Shown here: positions 19,261-28,515 of the stretch, one piece after another | Layout: every line of letters starts with the position of its first letter | How positions within the stretch are numbered: the stretch's first letter is position 1 | Source: Pyrinomonadaceae bacterium | Lineage (GTDB): Bacteria; Acidobacteriota; Blastocatellia; Pyrinomonadales; Pyrinomonadaceae | Length of the DNA: 64,000 nucleotides | Direction of reading: 5' to 3' | Assembly (NCBI GenBank): GCA_028284415.1 | Contig: JANQRU010000007.1 | Coordinates: 124,001-188,000, forward strand | Program-made: the position numbers and the translations under genes | The notes under the pieces: model-generated | What the model was told of the DNA's origin: nothing | The model's database searches: none | The model's input: only the letters and a program-made list of their open reading frames with translations

Positions 19261-22200
19261 TTACTCATCAATAATCGGCTTTTTCTTTTTTGTTTTCCGC
19301 TTCTCTGCCCTCCATCTTTTGCGGACAGCTTTGACATCAAATTCGTCCCTTTTTCCATCTCTCATATTTTCAACCTCATGTTGAACTCTAGCGGCAACAA
19401 GGCGATAACTTTCGGTATTTGGAATTCCCTCGGTCATTTCGGCGAGCTCTTCATATTCTAAAAACCTTCCCACCATTGCACCGACTTTTGAGCCAACTTT
19501 TTCGTATTTTGGAACTGTCGTACCTTTCGGAAAAGCATCGAATGTTCCCGATAAATAGAGCGGCAAAATACCAACCTTCTCATTTAGTGCTAAATAGCCA
19601 ATAACTGGTTTGAATTCTTCCATTTCACCAGTCAATGAACGTGTTCCTTCCGGAAAAATCAAACAGTTATAGCCTTCTTTTAGGATTTGGGTTACGTGGC
19701 GGAGCGATGTTCGCAAACTTCCCGAACGCTCGATTGGAACAAGCGTTGTAAAATTGTTCATATAAGCACGTTTATACTTTGTGTCGAACCAGTAATCAGC
19801 CGCGGCGACGGCAACTGTTTGGTCAGCAACATCATCGCCAAGCGAATACTTTATCAACCCCATATCGAGGTGAGATGCGTGGTTTGACGACACGATAAAA
19901 TTCGTGTGCGGTGGGACGTTTGAACGACCTTCAATGGTTGTTTCAAGGACATTTTCATAAAGAGTTTTTTGTGCAAAACTGACGATTCGATTTCCTACGT
20001 TTTTGACAATTGAAGGAATATGAATTTCATCATCCTTTTTATTCTCTGCCTTTGGTTCGTCAACAATCTTCTTGGATTTATCAACTCTTTGGACAACCGC
20101 TAAAATTTCATTGACTGTTTGAACTTCGGTTAATTCGTCTGCCGATAAAACACGTCCGCCACTGTCTTCGATTGCACCTTGAAGTTCGACAAACATCAGC
20201 GAATCAAAATTTAAGTCAACTAGACGCGAATTTGAAGAAACTTCTGAAAGCGGACTGCTAGAAACGCTGGCGACGATTTTGCGAATCCACAAAACATTGT
20301 CATCACCTTTGATTTCGACGATTTCTTTTGTCTTTGTTTTCGAACGATTTTCTAGTGTCTCAATCATTTCGACAACTTCAGGACGCTTAACTTTTCGAGT
20401 TGCTGTTCGAGGCAATTCAAATGGAGTTGTGTGCAAAATCTGAACTCGTTTGTGAAACGGCAGAGTTGCCGAAACTTCACGAAAATGCTGTTCAACAGCT
20501 TTGTTTGTTTCTCTGCGGGTTAGAGAAATGTCTTTTTCGTAGTCTGGAACGACAAGACAAGCGACTTTTTCGCCACCACGTTCATCGGGCAAACCGACAA
20601 CCGATAATTCCTTGATAAAATCACTTTTATCATATAAATCTTCAATTTCGTCTGGATAAATATTTTTACCGTTTGAATCAATGATGACGTCTTTTGAACG
20701 TCCGACAATGTATAGATTTCCATCCTCATCAAGTCTTCCCAAATCACCCGTTCTGAGCCAACGATCATCTGTCAAAGCCTCACTGCTTGCATCATCATTT
20801 TTGTAATAGCCAAGCATTACATTTTGCCCACGTGCGAGAACTTCGCCGACACCTTTGCTGTCGGGTTCGTCAATCATCACCTCAACACCTGGAAGAGGTT
20901 TTCCGACGCTTCCTTTTATCAATTCATTTTGAGGACGAGTAACGGTTAAAACGGGCGAAGATTCCGTCAAACCGTAACCTTCGAGGACGTTAAAACCGAG
21001 TCCGTGCAAATCTTTTTGGACTTTTTCTGAAAGTGCCGAACCGCCAGAAATCAGATAACGCATACGTCCGCCCATTCCTTCGTGAATTGGGAAAAAGACA
21101 ACCGGACCAAGATTAAACGGCGTGTTGTCACGTAACCAAGCGTTGAAATCAATAATGTTATCGGCAATGTCAGCAATCCAATCACCACGATCTCGTAAGC
21201 GTGTTTTAATTCGACGATGCAACATTTCCCAAAGTGCTGGAACGCCAACCATTCCAGTGACGTGACCATTTTCAATTGCTCGTGCGAGTTCATCCGAAGA
21301 TAATTCTTCGAGATAACGCATCTGTGTGCCATTGGTAAATGGAGTCAAAAAACCTGCTGAAAATTCAAATGTATGATGCATCGGCAGAACTGACAAAACA
21401 CCATCTTCAACCGACATTTCCAATACGGATGAAAGCATCGAAACCATCGCTGTAAAATTCTTGTGGGAAAGCATTACGGCTTTTGGTGTTCCCGTTGTTC
21501 CCGAAGTAAAAATCAAAGATGCAGGCGAAGTTGCTAAAATTCGTTTTGGTAATAAAGCAAGTCGTTTTGCTTCTTCCGTTTCCGATGGCATATCGAAAAC
21601 ATCTTCAAAAGTGTAAATCGCAACATCCAATTTTTCCTTTTTGAATCTATCTTCAAGTTCGGGATTGTCTTCTAATAATTTCGGACTTATCACAATCGCC
21701 GAAGCCTCGCCTGCCGTTGCAAAATTGATAATTTCATCAACCGTACTCGCAGGATCAACTGGAATTGCAGTCGCTCCAGCCTTGATGATTCCGAAATAGG
21801 TCAATCCCCATTCAGGCATGTTGTGCGAGAACAAAATCACACGATCATCTTGCTTAATTCCTTTGTGAGCTAAGAAACCTGCCGCACGCAAAGCCAATTC
21901 TCGCACATCTTCGTAAGTATATTGTTCAAGGCGACCGTTTCGCTCAATTTTCATTGAAACACGAGTCGGAAAACGCTTTGTTGCTGTGTCGAACAAATCA
22001 CCCAAATCTTTGTATGTATATTCTCGTCGCTCGACCGCTTTTAAGTCTTCTTCTAACTGAGGCAGAACCCACTTTCGCAAGCCTGGGAAATGTACTTTGA
22101 GCCAATAATCGTACCAATCAATTTTGTCTGGATACCAGGGAAGCAAATCTTTTTCGCTCTTTTTGATTTTCGACATCAAATCTCGCACATGGTCGGAGCG

Positions 22201-23682
22201 ATAATTGTATTCGTTGTCCACCATAAACGGCTTGAACATCTCGAACGCATCCATTGTTTCCTGCGTTGTGCGTTCAAATTCGTCGATGCCTTTTTTTACA
22301 TCAGCAACGATATCTGTTAAGCGACCTCCGCCCCATTCAGGTGTAACTCTATCAAGAGCAGAGTTCGCCGCTTTTGCCATCCTGTTAAGCATTGGAGTCG
22401 AGGTTAATTCATAACCTTTCTGTGTTGCGGGTGAAGTTTCGACTATTTTGTGAAAACGATTGACAAGCGAATTTCCCGTGTCTTTTTTCTTGTAATGTTC
22501 GCGTTTGTATAACCCTACGAGTCCGACGATTCGCTTCATATCATTTGGATTCGAATCGCCTGTTGCTGCTTGAAAAACTAACGGTGGTTCTTCATTAACC
22601 ATCGCCTCCATTGCCGCTCCAAGCATTGCTCCCGCAACCATATCAACGGGAACAATATCAAGCACGAGTTTTTCATTAACAGGAATAATCGGCTGACCTC
22701 GGAGTGCAATTAAAATAAGAGGTGCGGTTGTTGTAAAACCTTCATTCCAACCAGGGAAAGGATAATTTACTGATGATTCAACAATTGAAGGACGCACGAG
22801 AGTTTTTATGATATCGTCTTGTTGGGCAACAATTTGCTCTGCGAGAGATTTTGAATAGGTATAAATATTCGTCCATCCCCAATAATCCGCACGCTCTTCG
22901 CCAAGTTCAGTCGTGCGTTCACGAATCCACATTTTTCTTTCTCGGAAAATTGCAGATTTTACAGCTCTAGCATCATCCAAATCACGTCCTTCTTCATTCA
23001 GTCTTGCTCTTGCCGCTTCACGAAACTTAGCAATATTTACAGCATCATCCGCTTCACTTCTTGCCTGTTCGGAAATCCTCGCACAATCCTTAATCTCTTG
23101 ATTAACGTCAAACGTCGTTCCTTTGAGTTCGCGTTTACGTGGAAAATAACCAACAACATCTTCGTTTTCCCAAATCGCACCGCTTCGTTTTCCAGCTACA
23201 AAACAGGTCGAAACGTGAACAAGACAAGGACGCTTCATCATTCTCCCTAAACCAATTACATTATTCGTTCCCGTAACGTTCGTGCGAAGTGCCGATTCAA
23301 GCGGAGGATTAAAAGTAACATTCCCCGCCGAATTGATAATCACATCGCATTCCGACATTATTTCCTTGGCTTGTTCTTCTTCCATCCCAAGAAAATCCGC
23401 CGAAACATCGCCATTTATCGGTGTAACCTTTTCACGAATAAACTCTTCAAACTTATCGCCATGTTTTTCTCGCAAAGGGTCAAACGTCGGCGAAGGCACA
23501 ACGGAATTCCAGAAACGATTCAAAGATTCCTCCTGATTCCTCGCCCGCACAATCATGTAAACTTTCCCCACATCGGGAAAATTATTAAGCAACATCGAAA
23601 GTGCGACCTTCCCAACAAAGCCCGTCCCGCCGATGAAAAAGATAGTTTTATTTTTATATATTTCGGTTGGTGATAATTTCAT
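19261..23682 (-). CDS. ElbD-like multidomain enzyme: acyl reductase, AMP-ligase, carrier, acyltransferase
   Basis: This 1473-aa cytosolic or membrane-peripheral protein has four parts. (1) A thioester-reductase/'male sterility' fatty-acyl reductase domain (about 1-510): GGTGFVG at 18-24 and a YSKSLAE motif. (2) An acyl-AMP ligase (about 555-1105): TSGTTGTPKAV, GYGLTESSP, TGDLGRLDEDG. (3) An acyl/peptidyl carrier domain (about 1120-1200) with the phosphopantetheine Ser1161 in NFDSL. (4) A PlsC-type acyltransferase (about 1235-1430): NHASHLD (His1268, Asp1273) and FPEGTRS. A basic tail ends the protein. As I recall it, this order matches ElbD of Myxococcus xanthus, a multifunctional enzyme needed for ether lipids. 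All visible motifs are intact. The gene looks less AT-rich than its upstream neighbours, which may reflect codon choice or transfer. Confidence 0.93.
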   Translation of the reverse strand: MKLSPTEIYKNKTIFFIGGTGFVGKVALSMLLNNFPDVGKVYMIVRARNQEESLNRFWNSVVPSPTFDPLREKHGDKFEEFIREKVTPINGDVSADFLGMEEEQAKEIMSECDVIINSAGNVTFNPPLESALRTNVTGTNNVIGLGRMMKRPCLVHVSTCFVAGKRSGAIWENEDVVGYFPRKRELKGTTFDVNQEIKDCARISEQARSEADDAVNIAKFREAARARLNEEGRDLDDARAVKSAIFRERKMWIRERTTELGEERADYWGWTNIYTYSKSLAEQIVAQQDDIIKTLVRPSIVESSVNYPFPGWNEGFTTTAPLILIALRGQPIIPVNEKLVLDIVPVDMVAGAMLGAAMEAMVNEEPPLVFQAATGDSNPNDMKRIVGLVGLYKREHYKKKDTGNSLVNRFHKIVETSPATQKGYELTSTPMLNRMAKAANSALDRVTPEWGGGRLTDIVADVKKGIDEFERTTQETMDAFEMFKPFMVDNEYNYRSDHVRDLMSKIKKSEKDLLPWYPDKIDWYDYWLKVHFPGLRKWVLPQLEEDLKAVERREYTYKDLGDLFDTATKRFPTRVSMKIERNGRLEQYTYEDVRELALRAAGFLAHKGIKQDDRVILFSHNMPEWGLTYFGIIKAGATAIPVDPASTVDEIINFATAGEASAIVISPKLLEDNPELEDRFKKEKLDVAIYTFEDVFDMPSETEEAKRLALLPKRILATSPASLIFTSGTTGTPKAVMLSHKNFTAMVSMLSSVLEMSVEDGVLSVLPMHHTFEFSAGFLTPFTNGTQMRYLEELSSDELARAIENGHVTGMVGVPALWEMLHRRIKTRLRDRGDWIADIADNIIDFNAWLRDNTPFNLGPVVFFPIHEGMGGRMRYLISGGSALSEKVQKDLHGLGFNVLEGYGLTESSPVLTVTRPQNELIKGSVGKPLPGVEVMIDEPDSKGVGEVLARGQNVMLGYYKNDDASSEALTDDRWLRTGDLGRLDEDGNLYIVGRSKDVIIDSNGKNIYPDEIEDLYDKSDFIKELSVVGLPDERGGEKVACLVVPDYEKDISLTRRETNKAVEQHFREVSATLPFHKRVQILHTTPFELPRTATRKVKRPEVVEMIETLENRSKTKTKEIVEIKGDDNVLWIRKIVASVSSSPLSEVSSNSRLVDLNFDSLMFVELQGAIEDSGGRVLSADELTEVQTVNEILAVVQRVDKSKKIVDEPKAENKKDDEIHIPSIVKNVGNRIVSFAQKTLYENVLETTIEGRSNVPPHTNFIVSSNHASHLDMGLIKYSLGDDVADQTVAVAAADYWFDTKYKRAYMNNFTTLVPIERSGSLRTSLRHVTQILKEGYNCLIFPEGTRSLTGEMEEFKPVIGYLALNEKVGILPLYLSGTFDAFPKGTTVPKYEKVGSKVGAMVGRFLEYEELAEMTEGIPNTESYRLVAARVQHEVENMRDGKRDEFDVKAVRKRWRAEKRKTKKKKPIIDE

Positions 23683-23722
23683 TATTCTATCTAAGTTAAA
23701 TCTCTGATACTTAAAAATCGCT

Positions 23723-25252
23723 TTATTGCATTACTGTTTTTTCTAGATTTAATTTCTTCGCGACTTCAATCAATTTATTCCATTCAGTTTGAAAATCTTT
23801 CTTTATTATTCTTCGATCTCGTTTTTTCTGTTTAAATTGCCATTGAATTCGAGCCAATAGTATTTGAAATCCTAATCTTAAATTTCCTTTCGAAACAGTT
23901 TCCATCGTTAAGCCTGTTCTGATAATCTCACCGTTTTCATCGGTTCGAACCAGCCAAGGATTACCACTTGAGTCGAATTCCAAATCAGCCTTGTAATCCA
24001 CTAATTCCCTCAATAACTTCCCTTTTTTTACATGTTTTATATTGGTAATAAATCTAGCAGCTTCTGCTTTTTGAAGAATGCTTTGAAAATGATTTTTTTT
24101 CTGTTTCCACCAATATTTTGAACCGAAAAAAGAATCCCTTAGTTCTCTTAATTTCCTTTCATTTAGGGTCTTGTTTGCCCCTCGACTTTTATTTTTGACA
24201 GTTAATGTTGCTGCTTCGAAATTAAAGTAAGAACGATATTTCTTTTGAATGAAAAACCGTTTTATAAATTGAAAATAAAATTTTCCAACAAGGAATACAA
24301 TTGGATGAAAATAAGCAATTACTGGATAAACAAGCTTGTTTTTAAATACGCTCTCTACAACATAAAGCGGTTCATTACTTTCGGGAAAGGTTCCGGGAAT
24401 TTGTGGCAAAAACTCTACCGTTACAAAAACATTTCGATCTTTAGCCATTAATTTTTTGGCAGCATTAAATGCTTCTTCAGTCATACCTTTCGGGCTTGTG
24501 AAAAAACCATCTCCCGTCCAATTATGGCTGAATCCGGCTTCCTTCATACCATCAATTTGAAACAATGATTTTTTTACCCATTTCGAACAATTTCCGGCAA
24601 AAAGAAATAATAAAGTGCTGTATTTAGGGCGATTAGAGAAGCCATTGATCGCTTTGACAAGTTCATTTTCCTTTTCACCCGTTTTGTCATTGATCCAAAC
24701 GATATACATAGATCGGCGAAGTCTTGCCCCAAAGAAATTTTGCCATCGACCTATTGGAATTCGATATCCTTTTTCAAGTTTCATTCCTTTTTCGAATTCA
24801 GGATCGGAATTTACTACCATTTTTCTGAATTTCGAGTTATTAAAATAAAAATTTTCAATAAGCTTTTTCCTTATATGACTATTGATAATAAGCGGAGCTT
24901 TTTTCTCTTTTGATAAAGCAAAAAATCGAATATCAATCGGCATAGCCAGCCAATCATATTTTGCTTTTTTACTAAAACTAGCCGTTCTTTCAACAATAAC
25001 TCCCCAAACCTCATCTTCGGCAGTACAAGGACGTAAACTCACAAAATCATCCGTGCAAGTCTCAGAAAGAAAAATAGCGGAATGTCCGCCCTGGGAAACA
25101 TACCCGGCAGTTCCGGGTATTGATTCCATCAAGATGACTCCAATACGAGCTTGAATCGAAAGACTTAAAGAGAAGAAGATAAATCCCCCCCAAATTAAAA
25201 ACTTTCCAATTTCAAAAAAACACGTTTTACATTTTGTGTTTTTTCTATTCAT
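23723..25252 (-). CDS. Membrane-anchored putative Cys/His (DUF4105/NlpC-like) enzyme
   Basis: This 509-aa protein has an N-terminal signal or anchor (about 17-36). Next comes a segment with GGHSAIFL (His57) and, much later, GNCSKWV (Cys222). His-before-Cys order is the hallmark of circularly permuted papain-like/DUF4105-like hydrolases, which act on peptides or acyl groups at the envelope. A second hydrophobic stretch lies near 300-330. The C-terminal half is basic and unrecognised. The gene sits 40 bases upstream of the ElbD-like gene on the same strand, so it may be co-transcribed. Family assignment is by motif spacing only and is tentative. Confidence 0.65.
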   Translation of the reverse strand: MNRKNTKCKTCFFEIGKFLIWGGFIFFSLSLSIQARIGVILMESIPGTAGYVSQGGHSAIFLSETCTDDFVSLRPCTAEDEVWGVIVERTASFSKKAKYDWLAMPIDIRFFALSKEKKAPLIINSHIRKKLIENFYFNNSKFRKMVVNSDPEFEKGMKLEKGYRIPIGRWQNFFGARLRRSMYIVWINDKTGEKENELVKAINGFSNRPKYSTLLFLFAGNCSKWVKKSLFQIDGMKEAGFSHNWTGDGFFTSPKGMTEEAFNAAKKLMAKDRNVFVTVEFLPQIPGTFPESNEPLYVVESVFKNKLVYPVIAYFHPIVFLVGKFYFQFIKRFFIQKKYRSYFNFEAATLTVKNKSRGANKTLNERKLRELRDSFFGSKYWWKQKKNHFQSILQKAEAARFITNIKHVKKGKLLRELVDYKADLEFDSSGNPWLVRTDENGEIIRTGLTMETVSKGNLRLGFQILLARIQWQFKQKKRDRRIIKKDFQTEWNKLIEVAKKLNLEKTVMQ

Positions 25253-25260
25253 TTCTGTTA

Positions 25261-25371
25261 CTAAATGTATTGCTCCCTTCGTCGGCTTTTTTTATTTTCA
25301 AAATCCCCCAAACTATCTGCGATAAACAACAGTGTTTTATTTTTATAAATTTCAGTTATTGATAATTTCAT
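25261..25371 (-). pseudogene. 36-codon duplicate of the 5' end of the ElbD-like gene
   Basis: Read on the minus strand from the ATG at 25371, this gives MKLSITEIYKNKTLLFIAD, against MKLSPTEIYKNKTIFFIGG at the start of the ElbD-like gene. DNA similarity extends across about 60 bases including the region around the start codon (roughly 80% by eye). After residue 19 the frame diverges and stops at 25261, nine bases before the ATG of the 509-aa gene. It looks like a vestige left by duplication or by insertion of the 509-aa gene between a leader and its gene. Confidence 0.6.
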
Positions 25372-25399
25372 TAATTTATTTGTTCAAACTTAAATATTC

Positions 25400-26281
25400 T
25401 TACTTTGTACGGTCAACAATGCTTTTTGCCAAATCAATAGTTTTATCTGTCGGCGTATTTGGAGAATTTCCCCAATCAACTCCGTCCGGGGAAAGTATTC
25501 GCATTATTATTTCCAAAGAATCTTCATTTATTTCTTCATTCTTAATTGTAAATAATTCAACAGCATCTGCTCTAGCATCATAAAACGCTGAGAGTTTTGT
25601 ATTATATTTATATAGTGGCACTAAAATTTTAACTAAGAAAAGTAAGAGAATAACAACTCCAAACCTTGTGACTACAGTAGAAATCAATTGAAATAATTCT
25701 GCTCTTTGCAGTTGCAGAGGTTGTTTTTGATTTTCCCGATCTTTCAACTTCTTCAAAGAACTTACCAATACATCTTTTTCTTTAATACTAATTTCCCAAT
25801 TATCTGTTTTAATTTTCTTTAGTTTATCTATTTTTTCCTTAAATTCTTTTTCTGAAGTTTTATTAATAATCAAGTTATTTTTTTGTTTATCTTCGTACTC
25901 CTTCTGCATATCCGTTATTTCATTTTTTATTTCACGATTCACTTTTTCAATGTTTTCATCAATTTCTTTTCTTCTTGAATTAATTAAATTCTCTTCAATT
26001 TTCGATTCATTAGTTACTAATTGTCCTGCGTAAAGAAAAAGCGATATACCTACAAAAATCAAAAATATAATTAAAGCAAGGCAGTAGTAACTGATTCTCC
26101 TTTTATTTTCAGCTCGAGTTCTGAATCCTTTAGTTAAAGACTCAAGTTTACTTAGTTTTTTGTTTTGAGAGTTTTTCAAATCATCATTATCTAACTGATC
26201 TTTATTAACCGCGTGTTGATTTGAGAATTCATCATTTTCATTTTTTGTTGAATCATTTTTATTATTTTTATTCAAAAGCAA
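25400..26281 (-). CDS. Two-TM coiled-coil membrane protein of unknown function
   Basis: This 293-aa protein has an Asn/Asp/Lys-rich N-terminal tail, a TM helix (about 64-86), a long charged coiled-coil-like segment (about 92-180), a second TM helix (about 205-228) and a short C-terminal domain ending near PDGVDWGNSPNTP. The coiled coil between two TM helices would lie on one side of the membrane. I do not recognise the family. It precedes the ElbD leader remnant by 28 bases on the same strand. Confidence 0.75.
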   Translation of the reverse strand: MLLNKNNKNDSTKNENDEFSNQHAVNKDQLDNDDLKNSQNKKLSKLESLTKGFRTRAENKRRISYYCLALIIFLIFVGISLFLYAGQLVTNESKIEENLINSRRKEIDENIEKVNREIKNEITDMQKEYEDKQKNNLIINKTSEKEFKEKIDKLKKIKTDNWEISIKEKDVLVSSLKKLKDRENQKQPLQLQRAELFQLISTVVTRFGVVILLLFLVKILVPLYKYNTKLSAFYDARADAVELFTIKNEEINEDSLEIIMRILSPDGVDWGNSPNTPTDKTIDLAKSIVDRTK

Positions 26282-26364
26282 AAACCTCCTTTTACAATTT
26301 GATCTCTGCCCTACTGATAAACCTCACAGTGGGAGTTAATTAATTATCATACTTATTTTACTTA

Positions 26365-27969
26365 CTAATCTGTTACCTCACACAACGCAATCACAGGTTG
26401 ATGCAACATTGAAATTTCAGCGTTTCTGCCCATATAGCTTCTTGCCATGGCGATTGCTTCGGTTAAATTGTCGGCTCTTTCCCAACCCAAAATTTCAGGG
26501 ATGTGTGCGTTTTCGGCTCCGGCGACGATTACTTTGCCGACGTGTTGGCGACCGTTTTCGCCCCAGTACCACATAAAGAACGGGTGTGCCGGATGATAGG
26601 CGTTGCCGCGGCGATACATTTCAATGTAAGCAGGGTTTTCGGCAAATTCGCGTTCGTATTTTTCTCGCAAATAAAAAGCATCCCGCGATTCGGGCAATAA
26701 ACGATGGAAAAATTCTATGTAACTTGGATGAAAATCGTGGTCGAATTCGTCAAAACACGGATGCGTGATAATCATTACGCCGTCTTTTTTAATGAGTGGC
26801 TTGTTTTTGTACATATTGTAGTGATAACCGAGTGCCATCACCTGTACGAGCAGAGGATTCAAAGCAGAATAAACGTTATACGGCGAAATGTCGGGAATGC
26901 CCGTTATCATTATGTCGCACTGACCTTTTACGGGAACAATATACTGCTGATAGTTTTTTTCTAAAATTTTGTCGTGGACTTTTTCCGTTTCGCCCGCATA
27001 GCAAGCAATTACTTCATATTGTGCGGGAATTGCGTGGAGCATTTTGCGTCTCGCTTTGCGTGGCAATTTTGAAAAAGAGCGTTTCATCGCTTCCCATTTC
27101 ATACGATCTGTAAAATCAAAATCGTCTTCGTTTTTAGTCAAAATGTCGTAACCTTCGTCAAACATTTTGTTGTTCAAAGCCGTTTCGATATGGAAAACAT
27201 TCAAATTGTCATCAACCAATTTTCCGAGTCTGTGAACTTTATGATTTAACTCCGAATCGGGCGGATACATATATGAATCCGAATCAATGATCGTCTGCGG
27301 TTCGTGGTGGGCACGCAGAGATTCGTAATCGCAAAGCCCGACCGCAACCGATTTATGTCCGCCGTCCATCGGAACTAAATTGATGTTCAGATAAATCAGC
27401 AGATCAGATTCCATCGCCCGACGGTTTACACGTAGAGGCTCTTTGTGATGCTTAGTGTGTCCAAGCGTAACTAATCCTTCATCATCCTCGGCATCGTGGT
27501 TGTAATAACGGTCAGGATAAAACGCATTGTGAATCGTGTTTCCGACCATACGTTTCATTTCCCATTCGGTCATTTTGCGGTGCAAAGAGTTGGCAATAAT
27601 CAAATGTATATCATCAACGCCGTTCGCATAACACATATCCAATACGACTTCGAGCATCGTCTGCCGAACATCGGGCGTAGCCATCGGCGGAAGTGGCAAC
27701 GAAATATCGTCCATCGCAATCGTCACCTTCATTCCCGGCTCAAGCTGTGCGTAAAGCGGTTTTGCATCAATCGGATTATTCACCGCATAACGTATCGCCG
27801 CCTCCCGATTTGGCAAACCTTTAATCGGTGGATTCGGATAAATCACCCGCGTCCCGATAGGAATATCTTCCAAAATAAAATCCTCACCAAACGGCATAAT
27901 CCTAGGTGCCGAGTCGCGGTCAATATATATAACTGATTCGTGTGTTTTTCGTCTTAGCTGTAATGCCAT
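26365..27969 (-). CDS. LarA-like (lactate racemase family) protein
   Basis: This 534-aa cytosolic protein resembles the nickel-pincer-dependent racemase LarA/DUF2088 family: '[16 protein letters not shown]' corresponds to the DDxTRP strand, '[11 protein letters not shown]' to the G[TS]HR region, and later '[15 protein letters not shown]' and '[14 protein letters not shown]' to the His/Lys cluster. It is longer than typical LarA (about 425 aa). No larB, larC or larE cofactor genes are near, so cofactor supply would have to come from elsewhere. The substrate is unknown; it need not be lactate. It starts 3 bases after the stop of the 28.0-28.5 kb gene and is probably translated with it. It looks less AT-rich than its neighbours. 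Confidence 0.75.
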   Translation of the reverse strand: MALQLRRKTHESVIYIDRDSAPRIMPFGEDFILEDIPIGTRVIYPNPPIKGLPNREAAIRYAVNNPIDAKPLYAQLEPGMKVTIAMDDISLPLPPMATPDVRQTMLEVVLDMCYANGVDDIHLIIANSLHRKMTEWEMKRMVGNTIHNAFYPDRYYNHDAEDDEGLVTLGHTKHHKEPLRVNRRAMESDLLIYLNINLVPMDGGHKSVAVGLCDYESLRAHHEPQTIIDSDSYMYPPDSELNHKVHRLGKLVDDNLNVFHIETALNNKMFDEGYDILTKNEDDFDFTDRMKWEAMKRSFSKLPRKARRKMLHAIPAQYEVIACYAGETEKVHDKILEKNYQQYIVPVKGQCDIMITGIPDISPYNVYSALNPLLVQVMALGYHYNMYKNKPLIKKDGVMIITHPCFDEFDHDFHPSYIEFFHRLLPESRDAFYLREKYEREFAENPAYIEMYRRGNAYHPAHPFFMWYWGENGRQHVGKVIVAGAENAHIPEILGWERADNLTEAIAMARSYMGRNAEISMLHQPVIALCEVTD

Positions 27970-27972
27970 AAG

Positions 27973-28476
27973 TTATTTTGTCCGTTCTTGAAAGCCTTTG
28001 AATTCTAATTTTTCAGACCAGTTTGAATTTTCATCTGTGCTTTGCCCAACGCTTATATTTTCAAAATTTGGAAACCATCCACTGTCATTCCAATAAATAT
28101 GAACGAAAGCTGATAAATCTTCGTCTTTCTTTATATTTTGAGTTGTTACAATCAGTTCTTGTTCTTCCCAAAATCCTTCAGGATGAGTATTTTCCCAACT
28201 TTTGTCTCTAGTAAATTTAAGATTCGGATCAATTTGTTTCAATTTATTCAAGATGTTATGCATTTTCTCGACAAACTCATGTTCAGTCATTCTGACTTTA
28301 ATGAAATCAGAACTTTGAGCATACATAGATTTAAACTCTTTGTTTTTTAGTTGATATTCAAATTTTGCGAAAAGTCGGTCAACATTTTTTTGATAATTCA
28401 CAAACATTACAAACCCAAAACATAAGGTTAATAGTATTGCGAGACCGACAATTGAGAATTTAGTTACTTTATCCAT
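27973..28476 (-). CDS. Membrane-anchored DUF4019-like protein
   Basis: From the ATG at 28476 this is 167 aa with an N-terminal TM helix (about 8-28) and a periplasmic domain containing 'FKSMYAQSSDFIKVRMTEHEFVEKM', the pattern of DUF4019/DUF3887-type proteins that sense or bind unknown partners. The longer frame begins at a TTG (28506), which I consider less likely. It overlaps no gene and is 3 bases upstream of the LarA-like gene. Function unknown. Confidence 0.7.
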   Translation of the reverse strand: MDKVTKFSIVGLAILLTLCFGFVMFVNYQKNVDRLFAKFEYQLKNKEFKSMYAQSSDFIKVRMTEHEFVEKMHNILNKLKQIDPNLKFTRDKSWENTHPEGFWEEQELIVTTQNIKKDEDLSAFVHIYWNDSGWFPNFENISVGQSTDENSNWSEKLEFKGFQERTK

Positions 28477-28515
28477 AAGAATTTTATTTTCATACTCATT
28501 CAACAAAAGAATGTA

